From: Endobugula sp965225895
Lineage (GTDB): Bacteria; Pseudomonadota; Gammaproteobacteria; Pseudomonadales; Cellvibrionaceae
NCBI GenBank assembly: GCA_965225895.1
Contig: CBDDBR010000011.1
Span: 1,240,001-1,304,000, forward strand
DNA length: 64,000 nt
Direction: 5' to 3'
This document shows, piece by piece, positions 53,024 to 62,162 of this stretch. Under the pieces are notes generated by a model. The model saw only the letters and a program-made list of their open reading frames with translations, searched no databases and was not told the DNA's origin. Within the stretch, counting starts at the first letter, position 1. Every line of letters begins with the position of its first letter. A program made the position numbers and the translations under genes.

Positions 53024-54073
53024 ATGGCTACAACGGTTCACAAATCAACAGACACGCACAATCATGCGCCGCGCGTAGGTAATACTATGAGCTCTCAAAT
53101 GAAAAATGCTGCTCTCTCCCAAGATGCTGCTCAACACTTTGTGAATAATGGTGATATTGAATCTCTCCACCACCAAAGCAAAGAACCGAATATACAGTTA
53201 AAGCTGACCTCGCTTTTGCAAACCACGTTAAAAATAGAACCGTTATTTGATCTATTTTTTGGTCAGCTACAACATTTAATCAAAGCGCATAGTTGCCATT
53301 ATTGCTATCCCGAAAAAAACCTAGATATTAAACTCGGTAAAGCCGCGACTCATACCGCTGATTACTCCCTAAAGCTACAGGATGAAATATTAGGTAATAT
53401 TATTCTTAGCCGTAAACAGCGATTTACCGAATCAGAATTACTACATATTGAAAGCTTACTTAGCATTCTCATTTATCCACTACGTAACGCGCTTAGCTAT
53501 CGTGATGCGATACAACAAGCACTCAGCGACCCTCTCACAGGGTTAGGTAATCGCGGCGCTCTTGAGCAAGCTATTAATCATCAATGGCAAATGGCACAAC
53601 GTTATGATCAACATTTTTGTGTACTGATGCTCGACATTGATCACTTTAAAAATATTAACGATACCTATGGTCATGCCGTAGGCGACGAAGCCATTAAAGC
53701 TGTTGCACATAGTATTAGCGCTACCACGCGCCAAACCGATGTGGCCTACCGCTATGGTGGTGAAGAGTTTGTAGTAATATTAAATAAGAGCGAATTACTG
53801 GGCGCATCTATTATTGCCGAACGTATTCGTGAAAATATTGCTGCACTAGAAATTCCCGTAGATGATCACGGTAATCATATTCAGCTAACAATTAGTATTG
53901 GCGGTAGCTGCTCGGCACACAGTAAACACCCGAGTGAACTGATGAAACAAGCAGATCAGGTGTTATACCATGCGAAGAAAAGTGGTCGTAATCGCGTTGA
54001 GCTCTCTGAGATCGAAGATAAAAATCGCACACAACGCAATCTAGAAGTGCCTATGAATAAGCATTCAGTATAA
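53024..54073 (+). CDS. diguanylate cyclase (GGDEF domain)
   Basis: This protein of about 349 residues has a variable N-terminal region (about 1-160, mixed alpha/beta, possibly GAF-like) without membrane helices, and a C-terminal GGDEF domain (about 170-330) with SDPLTGLGNRGAL, LDIDHFKNINDTYGH and an active YGGEEF site. An inhibitory-site RxxD (RQTD) stands exactly five residues before GGEEF, so product inhibition by c-di-GMP is likely. The frame offers ATG at 53012 or 53024; GGTAAG before the latter favours it. It is convergent with rluB. Confidence 0.9.
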   Translation: MATTVHKSTDTHNHAPRVGNTMSSQMKNAALSQDAAQHFVNNGDIESLHHQSKEPNIQLKLTSLLQTTLKIEPLFDLFFGQLQHLIKAHSCHYCYPEKNLDIKLGKAATHTADYSLKLQDEILGNIILSRKQRFTESELLHIESLLSILIYPLRNALSYRDAIQQALSDPLTGLGNRGALEQAINHQWQMAQRYDQHFCVLMLDIDHFKNINDTYGHAVGDEAIKAVAHSISATTRQTDVAYRYGGEEFVVILNKSELLGASIIAERIRENIAALEIPVDDHGNHIQLTISIGGSCSAHSKHPSELMKQADQVLYHAKKSGRNRVELSEIEDKNRTQRNLEVPMNKHSV

Positions 54074-54088
54074 GTGTAAAAAGTGCGA

Positions 54089-54979
54089 TTAACGTTTCGC
54101 TTTTCTGCGATTAGACGTGGTTTGACGACTTGCTCGTAACTTACGATGATGCCGCTCACGTATCTCTTTTTGTGCTCGCGTGAGTGGCTTCGCCGAAGGC
54201 GCTTCAACACCCGCAGTTACACATAAGTCAGCAATTTCTTGGTCATTTAGCTCAATCCACTGCCCTACACGTACATGTGAAGGTATAAAAATATTACCAT
54301 AACGAACACGCTTTAAACGGCTTACTACCACGCCCTGTGATTCCCATAAACGACGTACCTCACGATTACGGCCTTCCATCACAACACAGTAAAACCATTG
54401 ATTACGGCCTTCACCTGCACCGTCTACCACATCAGTAAACTTGGCAATGCCATCATCTAGCTCAACACCATCACGTAAACGTTGCTTCATATCGTTATCA
54501 ACCGTACCTTGAATACGTGCAAGATACTCTCGGTCAATCACCGATGACGGGTGCATCAGCTTATTCGCCAATTCACCTTCGTTAGTAAACAATAATAGTC
54601 CACTGGTATTAAAGTCTAAACGACCTACCGAAATCCAACGATCGCCTTTAATGGGCGGCAAACGTTCAAACACTGTGGGGCGTTTTTCGGGATCAGAACG
54701 TGTGCAAATTTCACCTTCTGGCTTGTTATACAATAAAACACGAATGCGACGCTTTTCAGGCTTTTCAATCGTCACTCGACGCCCGTCAACATCAATTTTA
54801 TCGGTCACCTCTACGCGATCACCTAGGCTGGCCACTTCGCCATTAACCTGCACTTTACCTTGGCTAATCACGCGCTCCATTTCACGACGAGAACCTAAAC
54901 CTGCTCGCGCTAATACTTTTTGCAGTTTTTCACCTTGCGGGCCTACGTCACTGATTTCTTCTACTACTTCATCATTCAT
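54089..54979 (-). CDS. rluB: 23S rRNA pseudouridine(2605) synthase RluB
   Basis: RluB makes pseudouridine 2605 in 23S rRNA. The 296-residue protein has an S4 domain (EKLQKVLARAGLGSRREMERVISQGKVQVNG), the catalytic Asp in SVGRLDFNTSGLLLFTNEG, and the RxxEGRNREVRRL segment of the RsuA/RluBEF family. The C-terminal 35 residues are basic (KEIRERHHRKLRASRQTTSNRRKAKR), likely binding RNA. Its start overlaps the scpB stop by one base in an scpA-scpB-rluB operon, as is common in gammaproteobacteria. Confidence 0.93.
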   Translation of the reverse strand: MNDEVVEEISDVGPQGEKLQKVLARAGLGSRREMERVISQGKVQVNGEVASLGDRVEVTDKIDVDGRRVTIEKPEKRRIRVLLYNKPEGEICTRSDPEKRPTVFERLPPIKGDRWISVGRLDFNTSGLLLFTNEGELANKLMHPSSVIDREYLARIQGTVDNDMKQRLRDGVELDDGIAKFTDVVDGAGEGRNQWFYCVVMEGRNREVRRLWESQGVVVSRLKRVRYGNIFIPSHVRVGQWIELNDQEIADLCVTAGVEAPSAKPLTRAQKEIRERHHRKLRASRQTTSNRRKAKR

Positions 54980-55806
54980 TAGTGAACAACCTGCTCATCG
55001 CTATCTGTATTGGAAGGGGTATCTGATGCATCATCTACTTGATTATCAGCATCATTTTTTTCGGCGTCTGCCGTATATAAATCTTGTTCTTGAGAGTCAA
55101 CATGCGTTGTTTCAGCATCTGCCACATGGTTATCGGCCGCTAACTCAGCGATAGATGTATCGTCTATATCAAGATCTTCTTCATCTTCTGTAGGTGGTAC
55201 ATCAACCGTTTGCAAATTCAACTCGGGGGTGAGGTTTTCAATATCGGTTAGCTCACGTAAAGACGGTAATTCTTCAAGGCTTTGTAGATTAAAATAATCT
55301 AAAAATTGCTTTGTTGTTGCGAACAAAGCGGGACGCCCAGGTACATCACGATGACCTATCACTTTCACCCACTCACGCTCAGTGAGTGTTTTAATAATAT
55401 TACTACTAACTGCTACGCCACGAATTTCTTCGATATCACCGCGAGTAATCGGTTGACGATAAGCAATAATGGCGATGGTTTCCATCAATGCACGTGAATA
55501 ACGTTGCGGCTTTTCTTCCCATAAACGGTTCACCCATGGTGCTGTTTCTTCACGTACCTGAAAACGCCAACCACTGGCTACTTTTTTAAGCTCAAACCCA
55601 TGATCAGCGCAGCTATTTTGTATCTCTTCTAAGGCATCAACGATGTCTTCTTTTTCTACTTGAGCTGCCGCAGGTAATTCATCACCTTCTTCTGTTTCTG
55701 TCACTTCTGTCACAAATAAGGCGTGTAATTTATCGAGCGACAACGGTTGAGCATAGGCTAATAAAGCGCCTTCAATAATTTTTTTAAGTTGCGATTTTTC
55801 TATCAT
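54979..55806 (-). CDS. scpB: segregation and condensation protein ScpB
   Basis: ScpB, with ScpA, binds SMC in chromosome condensation. The 275-residue protein has two winged-helix domains (1-190): LKKIIEGALLAYAQPLSLDKL, the ALMETIAIIAYRQPITRGDIEEIRGV signature and VIGHRDVPGRPALFATTKQFLDYF. From about 195 to the end is an Asp/Glu/Thr-rich acidic tail, longer than in many ScpB proteins and probably disordered. MukBEF is the usual enterobacterial alternative, so this organism uses the SMC-ScpAB system. Confidence 0.92.
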   Translation of the reverse strand: MIEKSQLKKIIEGALLAYAQPLSLDKLHALFVTEVTETEEGDELPAAAQVEKEDIVDALEEIQNSCADHGFELKKVASGWRFQVREETAPWVNRLWEEKPQRYSRALMETIAIIAYRQPITRGDIEEIRGVAVSSNIIKTLTEREWVKVIGHRDVPGRPALFATTKQFLDYFNLQSLEELPSLRELTDIENLTPELNLQTVDVPPTEDEEDLDIDDTSIAELAADNHVADAETTHVDSQEQDLYTADAEKNDADNQVDDASDTPSNTDSDEQVVH

Positions 55807-55848
55807 AATCAGTTAACTGTTCTGTACAAAATCAATAGAAAGAGCGTA

Positions 55849-56718
55849 CTACTCTGCTCTGGCTTTAACGTGAATAGCACCAAACGATTCGTTTTGTACA
55901 ATATCCACCAAGGATTCTTTAATCAGTTCCATCACGGCCATAAAGGTCACAATCACACCCAAGCGCCCTTCTTCTACCGTAAACAAGCTCACAAACGGCA
56001 CAAAGGTTTTTTCATCACTTAAGCGTTCTAATACCTGCGTCATACGCTCGCGAGTCGACATACGCTCCATTTCCACTTGGTGGCTCTCAAACATATCAGC
56101 ACGGCGTAACACCTCAGATAATGCTAATAGTATTTCTTTAAAATCCACCTCTGGATCAGGGCGCGTTAAATTGCGATCGGGAGCATCGGCATTCGCCTGA
56201 TGAATATCGCGAAACATGCGTGGCACTTCATCAATGTCTTCTGCTGCACCTTTAAACCGCTCGTATTCCTGCAAACGACGAATCAATGCTGCGCGAGGAT
56301 CGTCTTCTTCCTCTTCCTCTTCTTTATTGCGCGGTAACAACATACGCGATTTAATTTCAGCCAGCATAGCAGCCATTACCAAATACTCTGCGGCCAGCTC
56401 AAATTGCAAAGTATTCATCATTTCAACGTAGGCCACATACTGATGAGTAATAGCCGATACGTTAATATCAAGAATATCGAGGTTTTGACGTCGAATAAGG
56501 TATAACAAGAGGTCTAAAGGCCCTTGGAATGACTCCAAAATAACCTCTAGTGCATCGGGGGGTATATATAAATCTTTAGGTAATTCTGTATAAGACTCAC
56601 CATTCACCAAGGCAAAAGGCATTTCATCTTGCGATGGAGAATGATCAAGCTCTTGAACAGCCGCCGCATTTGGCTCTGCCGTCACGGTGGACTCTGTATC
56701 TTCGTTTATAATCGTCAT
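55849..56718 (-). CDS. scpA: segregation and condensation protein ScpA
   Basis: ScpA is the kleisin that closes the SMC ring. The 289-residue protein has the N-terminal domain FQGPLDLLLYLIRRQNLDILDINVSAITHQYVAYVE, a middle acidic linker (LPRNKEEEEEEDDPRAALIRRL), and the C-terminal winged helix ending GRLGVIVTFMAVMELIKESLVDIVQ. The first 40 residues are extra, Glu/Ala-rich. GGGA precedes the ATG at 56718. It heads the scpA-scpB-rluB operon. The 390-bp gap to the divergent kinase holds no gene; I see no clear promoter in it. Confidence 0.93.
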   Translation of the reverse strand: MTIINEDTESTVTAEPNAAAVQELDHSPSQDEMPFALVNGESYTELPKDLYIPPDALEVILESFQGPLDLLLYLIRRQNLDILDINVSAITHQYVAYVEMMNTLQFELAAEYLVMAAMLAEIKSRMLLPRNKEEEEEEDDPRAALIRRLQEYERFKGAAEDIDEVPRMFRDIHQANADAPDRNLTRPDPEVDFKEILLALSEVLRRADMFESHQVEMERMSTRERMTQVLERLSDEKTFVPFVSLFTVEEGRLGVIVTFMAVMELIKESLVDIVQNESFGAIHVKARAE

Positions 56719-57110
56719 CACATCCCAGAATATTATGGACTCTCACGAGTCGGGTCATCTAAGCGCGATTATAACTATTTTTTGCACAAATCACAGCAAC
56801 TAACGCTACCTGTCAATAAGCCTTCACAAATAGCGATTATTATAAGAAAAAAGATGGCTAACCACACCGTTATTCTCAAGCAATGTAGGCTATATTTACA
56901 TGAATAAGCTATATGAATACGCAAAAAATAAACGCGAAATACACAATAGCATCTCTCAAAATGCCTGATTTATCTCAAAAGCCCCCTTTTGGTTCAAAAC
57001 TTGCTATTTCTACTATTATTAGCAATTGTATTAGATTATACGGCCAAAAACGCACCATAAAAGCGCATTAATTATGATAACTGCCATAACGTACATAAAA
57101 GCGAACCAAT

Positions 57111-58040
57111 ATGACACGTACGACGCTTAAGCAACTGATTAAAAACCATGGTTTACCCGACAGTTTTATTAACACCGTCAACCAGTGGTATATGCCTATT
57201 GCTCAAGATATTGCCACTTTACGTCAACGTGATTCAACCGCCTTATCGCCCGCACTGGTTATTGGTATTCAAGGCTCTCAGGGCAGTGGCAAAAGCACTT
57301 TCGCGAGTTTTCTGCAGCATTTACTACAAGAACATCAATTATCTGCCGTTACTTTATCAATTGATGATTTTTATTTACGTCGCTCAGAACGCGAAACATT
57401 GGCTCGTCAAATACACCCCTTATTCGTCACCCGCGGTGTACCTGCTACCCATGACGTAACACTGGCACGCGATACCATCCTGCAATTACGCACTCAAGGC
57501 ACAAACGATAGCACGCGAGTCGTACGCTTTAATAAAGCCATAGACGATAGAGCAGACCCTAGCGAATGGGACGATATACACGGTGCTATTGATGTGATTA
57601 TTTTTGAAGGCTGGTGTGTTGGCGCGCCACCACAGAAACCACAAGCACTGAACCACCCTGCCAATACTTTAGAGCAAGAAGAAGATAATCACGGTACTTG
57701 GCGACAGCATGTTAATCAGGCTCTTGCCAATGAATATCATGATTTATTTGCACTGATCGATAAGCTCGCCATACTCAGTGCACCATCGTTTGAATGTGTT
57801 CACGAATGGCGCTGGCTACAAGAACAAAAATTGGCTCAACAATGGCAACGCCAACATCCACAAGAACCCGCACGTTTACTGGATCAACAGAGTGTGGCGC
57901 GCTTTATCGCCCATTACCAACGCCTAACCGAACATTGCCTACATACCTTACCGAAGATCTGTGATTGGGAATTGGTACTGAATCCGCAGCACGCGATTAC
58001 CGCGCTCAAACAAAAAAGTATTCAAAAAGAGGGATTATGA
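57111..58040 (+). CDS. glycerate kinase-like P-loop kinase
   Basis: This 309-residue P-loop kinase of the D-glycerate 3-kinase/Tda10 group has Walker A GSQGSGKST (residues 55-63), the LSIDDFYLRRSERETLARQIHPLFVTRGVPATHD segment and a Walker-B-like VIIFEGWCVG. Plant GLYK of the same family makes 3-phosphoglycerate from glycerate. Here it is the first gene of an operon for glucosylglycerate, where glycerate is both released and needed as 3-phosphoglycerate, so D-glycerate 3-kinase is a good guess. Its stop overlaps the phosphatase start (ATGA). Confidence 0.8.
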   Translation: MTRTTLKQLIKNHGLPDSFINTVNQWYMPIAQDIATLRQRDSTALSPALVIGIQGSQGSGKSTFASFLQHLLQEHQLSAVTLSIDDFYLRRSERETLARQIHPLFVTRGVPATHDVTLARDTILQLRTQGTNDSTRVVRFNKAIDDRADPSEWDDIHGAIDVIIFEGWCVGAPPQKPQALNHPANTLEQEEDNHGTWRQHVNQALANEYHDLFALIDKLAILSAPSFECVHEWRWLQEQKLAQQWQRQHPQEPARLLDQQSVARFIAHYQRLTEHCLHTLPKICDWELVLNPQHAITALKQKSIQKEGL

Positions 58041-58870
58041 GCCAAACATCAGCCGCCACACTTCTTGTTTCAACCGATTTAGATGGCACCCTGCTCGATC
58101 ATTATAGTTATTCTTGGGAAGCTGCAATCCCTAGTATTAACACACTTAAAAACATGGCTGTTCCCATTATTATTAACACCAGTAAAACACTGGCCGAAGT
58201 CACCAATTTACAAAAAGAACTCAACTTAGACGCCCCCTTTATTGTTGAGAATGGTTCGGCCATCTACGTGCCACAACACTTTTTGAGTCCATCACAAACA
58301 CCTACGCGCTCTGAAGATACAAGCCATACACCATTAACCCGTATTGTGTGTGGATGTGAACGTCACAGCATTATTGCTTTTTTACAATTATTACGCAGCG
58401 CCAATCACTGGCAGTTTGAAAGCTACAATGATTGGCATACCGAAGACATTATGCGCCATACAGGCTTAGATAAAGAGAACGCCAAAAAGTCTCAAGACCG
58501 AGAATTTTCAGAACCTTTATTGTGGTATGACACCGAAGAAAATTTTGCTCTCTTTGTGCAAGCCATAGAAGCCAGCCCTTATAGAATCATCAAAGGTGGG
58601 CGCTTTATTCATATCTTAGGGAAAAGTGATAAGGGCGCAGCGTTACGTCAACTACAACGGCAGTTTCTCAATCAACGAAACACTCAACTAATTTGCTTAG
58701 GTGATAGCCATAATGACTTAGACATGCTCAACATCGCCGACATTCCTGTATTTATTCGTTCACCTGTACACGACTTTCCAACGTATACAGGCGCAAAACA
58801 ACCAATATACACCACACAATATGGCCCCAAGGGCTGGCACGAAGCCTTTACACACATACTTAATGACTAG
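58037..58870 (+). CDS. MPGP-family HAD phosphatase, likely glucosyl-3-phosphoglycerate phosphatase
   Basis: This 277-residue HAD-IIB protein matches the mannosyl-3-phosphoglycerate phosphatase family: nucleophile Asp in VSTDLDGTLLDH, motif II IINTSKTLAEV, the lysine in LGKSDKGAALRQLQ, and LGDSHNDLDML. Next to a GpgS-like transferase the natural substrate would be glucosyl-3-phosphoglycerate, giving glucosylglycerate; family members can accept both sugars. The start is fixed by AGAGGG before the ATG at 58037, which overlaps the kinase stop. The cap domain is the C2 type. Confidence 0.82.
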   Translation: MSQTSAATLLVSTDLDGTLLDHYSYSWEAAIPSINTLKNMAVPIIINTSKTLAEVTNLQKELNLDAPFIVENGSAIYVPQHFLSPSQTPTRSEDTSHTPLTRIVCGCERHSIIAFLQLLRSANHWQFESYNDWHTEDIMRHTGLDKENAKKSQDREFSEPLLWYDTEENFALFVQAIEASPYRIIKGGRFIHILGKSDKGAALRQLQRQFLNQRNTQLICLGDSHNDLDMLNIADIPVFIRSPVHDFPTYTGAKQPIYTTQYGPKGWHEAFTHILND

Positions 58871-58881
58871 GAGAAAACCCA

Positions 58882-60105
58882 ATGGGTGACTTTTACCAAA
58901 ACGGCATTATTACAACGCTCCACGATCTCTCTCAGCGCTCATTAGAGGATATGGAATCCGAGCTACGCACGTTTTCTAAAACGCGGCCCATGGGCTTAAT
59001 ACTCCCGTCGTTATATTCCGAACTAGAAGGCGATGCCTTAGCCAATATAGTGCAAGAAATTTCACATGTGGATTACCTTTCGGAAATTGTTATTGGATTA
59101 GACCGAGCCAATGAAGAACAATACCGCCATGCACTAGAATTTTTTAAGCCACTCAAACAAAACTTTAAAGTACTCTGGAACGATGGGCCACGACTACGCA
59201 GTATTGACGCACAATTAAAAGACGAAGGCCTTTCACCCATGGAACCAGGAAAAGGGCGTAATGTATGGTATTGCATGGGATATACTTTAGCGTCAAACAA
59301 AACAGAATCCATCGCCTTGCACGATTGTGACATTCTAACCTATGACCGCTCTCTGCTTGCACGCTTACTCTACCCCGTTGCCAATCCTAAATTTAACTAT
59401 GAATTTTGCAAAGGCTACTATGCCCGCGTTGCCAACGGAAAAATCCACGGTCGTGTCAGTCGCTTACTAGTTACCCCATTAATACGTGCATTAAAACGCA
59501 CCATAGGGCATTCAGATTATCTGGATTTTATTGATAGTTTTCGTTATCCACTCGCAGGAGAGTTTTCATTTCGTGCCGATGTTATGACCGACATACGCAT
59601 CCCCAGTGATTGGGGGCTAGAAATTGGCGTACTCTCTGAAATGAATCGAAACTATGCCAACAACCGTTTATGCCAAGCCGACATTGCCCAAACATACGAT
59701 CACAAACATCAAGATCTTAGCCCCGAAAATGCTGCTGCGGGTTTATCAAAAATGTCTATTGATATTAGCAAGGCACTTTTTAGAAAACTGGCTACGAATG
59801 GTGTTGTATTTAATTCAGAAACTTTTCGCTCTATTAAAGCCACCTACTTTAGAATCGCATTAGATTTTGTAGAAACCTACTATAACGATGCGAGTATGAA
59901 CGGTCTTAACTTTGATACTCATTCCGAAGAACAGGCTGTAGAATTATTTGCCAGAAATATTTTAGAGGCTGGACACAACTTTTTAGAAAACCCAATGGAA
60001 AAACCCTTTGTGCCTAGCTGGAACCGTGTCACTAGCGCCATCCCCAATATTCTAGAGTCCATTCATGAAGCCGTAGAACTAGATATGCAGGAGTTTGGCC
60101 AGTAA
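58882..60105 (+). CDS. gpgS: glucosyl-3-phosphoglycerate synthase (GpgS-like glycosyltransferase)
   Basis: This 407-residue glycosyltransferase of the GT-A fold would join glucose from a nucleotide sugar to 3-phosphoglycerate. It shows TRPMGLILPSLYSELEGDAL, IVIGLDRANEEQY, the GKGRNVWYCMGY segment and the metal-binding IALHDCDILTYDRSLLARL. These fit the longer GpgS type of proteobacteria and archaea. AGGAG precedes the ATG. It lies between the phosphatase and the phosphorylase; context and fold agree, but sugar (Glc or Man) and donor are inferred. Confidence 0.8.
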   Translation: MGDFYQNGIITTLHDLSQRSLEDMESELRTFSKTRPMGLILPSLYSELEGDALANIVQEISHVDYLSEIVIGLDRANEEQYRHALEFFKPLKQNFKVLWNDGPRLRSIDAQLKDEGLSPMEPGKGRNVWYCMGYTLASNKTESIALHDCDILTYDRSLLARLLYPVANPKFNYEFCKGYYARVANGKIHGRVSRLLVTPLIRALKRTIGHSDYLDFIDSFRYPLAGEFSFRADVMTDIRIPSDWGLEIGVLSEMNRNYANNRLCQADIAQTYDHKHQDLSPENAAAGLSKMSIDISKALFRKLATNGVVFNSETFRSIKATYFRIALDFVETYYNDASMNGLNFDTHSEEQAVELFARNILEAGHNFLENPMEKPFVPSWNRVTSAIPNILESIHEAVELDMQEFGQ

Positions 60106-60161
60106 ACAAAAGTACTGAACATAATCACCACCATTAACACATCAGTAATAGTAGAATATTT

Positions 60162-61907
60162 ATGACAACAACTATCGAAAAAGAACTCAAATTTATTGTA
60201 GAAAGCCACTTACAATTTATTTATCCAGAGCATGATGCCACGCTATTAGCCAAAGAACTGATCGATATTATGGGACTCGACGCCCATTGTGAGAAACCAC
60301 TCACGCACGAAAGTGCATGGTCAGAAAAAGATGCGTTTATGATTACCTATGGTGATTCAATCAAGAAAGATGGCGAAGCCCCATTAAAAACACTCGCTAA
60401 TTTTTATCATCATAGACTCGCCAACGTCATCAACAGTATTCATATTTTACCGTTTTTTCCTTACAGTTCTGATGATGGTTTTTCTGTTATTGATTACATG
60501 CAAGTAAATGATGAACTTGGTCAATGGGATGATATTGAAAATATTGCGCAACAATGTAACTTAATGAGTGACATGGTTATCAACCACTGCTCAAGCCGTA
60601 GTGGTTGGTTTGATAATTTTAAACAACGCAAACACCCAGGCAAAGATTATTTCTTTGAAGCCCGCCCTCAAGATGATTTATCGCACGTTGTACGCCCAAG
60701 AACATCGCCACTATTACGAGAAGTAGAAACACTTGATGGCAAACGCCATGTATGGTGTACATTCAGCCATGACCAAGTCGATTTAAATTTTGCCAACCCC
60801 AAAGTATTAAGTGAAATCACACGCATTATTAAATTTTACTTAGATAAGGGAATACGAACTTTTCGTTTAGATGCCGTTGCCTTTGTTTGGAAAGAAATTG
60901 GGAACAGCAGCATTAACCACCCCAAAACACATGAAATTGTTCGTCTACTACGCAGCTTAATTGAGCATCATAGCCCGCAAGCTATTATTATTACCGAAAC
61001 CAATATCCCCAACCACGAAAACTTATCGTACTTTGGTAACGCCAACGAAGCCCACGCTATTTATAATTTTTCTTTGCCGCCTTTAGTATTACATGCACTT
61101 ATCACAGGCAATAGCCAACACCTTAAACGTTGGCAAATGTGTATGCCACCTGCACAACAAGGCACTTTTTATTTTAACTTTTTATCTTCACATGACGGCA
61201 TAGGTCTACGACCTGCCGAAGGCCTATTATCAGAAGAGGATATTGGCACACTAGTCAATACCATGCATAACTTTGGTGGCCGCATTACGCGACGTACTAC
61301 CGCTAACGGCCAATCAAAACCCTATGAAATTAACATTACCTATTTTGATGCCTTACAAGGTACGCAATACGGTACTGACCAATATCACATTCCACGGTTT
61401 ATATGTGCGCATGCCATTATGACATCACTTGAGGGGGTACCTGCTCTTTATATTCACAGCTTATTAGGTACGCACAATGATCAAAAAGGTGTAGAAACAT
61501 TCAAACATAATCGTGCCATTAACCGATACAAATGGGATTTCGAAGACATTAATAGCAAGCTGGATGATGATAATACTCATCATGCCCATGTGTTTAAACA
61601 GATCACATCATTGCTAAATATACGCTGTAAACAACCTGCTTTTCACCCTAATGCTACACAATTCACGTTGCATTTAGGTGATCAAGTGTTTGGTTTTTGG
61701 CGGCAAAGCATTAAGCGAGATCAAAGTATTTTTTGTATTCATAATATTAGTAATCAAAATATTGCAATACCACTGGCATCCATCAACCTAATTAATCTAA
61801 ACGATTGGACAGACATTATTAGCGGTACTGTTTATACTAATCTGCATGATGACCTTGAACTTACTCCGTATCAATTTGTATGGCTAACAAATAAGCCCTA
61901 TGAGTAA
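60162..61907 (+). CDS. GH13 sucrose-phosphorylase-like enzyme, likely glucosylglycerate phosphorylase
   Basis: This 581-residue GH13 (subfamily 18) protein has an N-terminal extension, a TIM barrel with IHILPFFPYSSDDGFSVIDY, nucleophile Asp237 in FRLDAVAF, acid/base Glu279 in ITETNIP and Asp345 in SSHDGIGLRP, and a C-terminal beta-domain. Some GH13_18 enzymes cleave sucrose, others glucosylglycerate, with phosphate to give glucose-1-phosphate and glycerate. The neighbouring GpgS and phosphatase genes support glucosylglycerate phosphorylase. A good terminator follows. Confidence 0.82.
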   Translation: MTTTIEKELKFIVESHLQFIYPEHDATLLAKELIDIMGLDAHCEKPLTHESAWSEKDAFMITYGDSIKKDGEAPLKTLANFYHHRLANVINSIHILPFFPYSSDDGFSVIDYMQVNDELGQWDDIENIAQQCNLMSDMVINHCSSRSGWFDNFKQRKHPGKDYFFEARPQDDLSHVVRPRTSPLLREVETLDGKRHVWCTFSHDQVDLNFANPKVLSEITRIIKFYLDKGIRTFRLDAVAFVWKEIGNSSINHPKTHEIVRLLRSLIEHHSPQAIIITETNIPNHENLSYFGNANEAHAIYNFSLPPLVLHALITGNSQHLKRWQMCMPPAQQGTFYFNFLSSHDGIGLRPAEGLLSEEDIGTLVNTMHNFGGRITRRTTANGQSKPYEINITYFDALQGTQYGTDQYHIPRFICAHAIMTSLEGVPALYIHSLLGTHNDQKGVETFKHNRAINRYKWDFEDINSKLDDDNTHHAHVFKQITSLLNIRCKQPAFHPNATQFTLHLGDQVFGFWRQSIKRDQSIFCIHNISNQNIAIPLASINLINLNDWTDIISGTVYTNLHDDLELTPYQFVWLTNKPYE

Positions 61908-61947
61908 TAAAAATAAAAAATGCCATACAAAAAATTAAACACCTATT

Positions 61948-61977
61948 ATAGTCGCTCTATCACAGCGACTATTTTTT
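61948..61977 (+). terminator. terminator of the glucosylglycerate operon
   Basis: The stem ATAGTCGCT/AGCGACTAT with a 7-nt loop and following T-run lies 40 nt after the GH13 stop. Confidence 0.88.
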
Positions 61978-62093
61978 AGTATAAAAAAACAATAAAAAAA
62001 TAAACACTTATAGCTCTCGTGATTAAAAACATACACATAAAACAAAAACAGTAAAAAACATACAAGTACTTGATAGCAGCAAGCTATAATTCG

Positions 62094-62122
62094 TTGATTT
62101 TTTGTTCATTTAAGTCTATACC
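62094..62122 (+). promoter_or_regulatory. candidate promoter of the M91-like gene
   Basis: TTGATT, a 17-bp spacer and TATACC lie about 41 bp upstream of the TTG start; four of six bases match in each box. Confidence 0.4.
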
Positions 62123-62162
62123 TTGTAATGAAAAGATAACATTTTCATGTTAGGAGGCTTGT

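Noticed and set aside
61978..62090. AAAAACATACA-like repeats before the M91-like gene
   Set aside because: The stretch is very A-rich, and the apparent 14-nt period is not distinguishable from composition.
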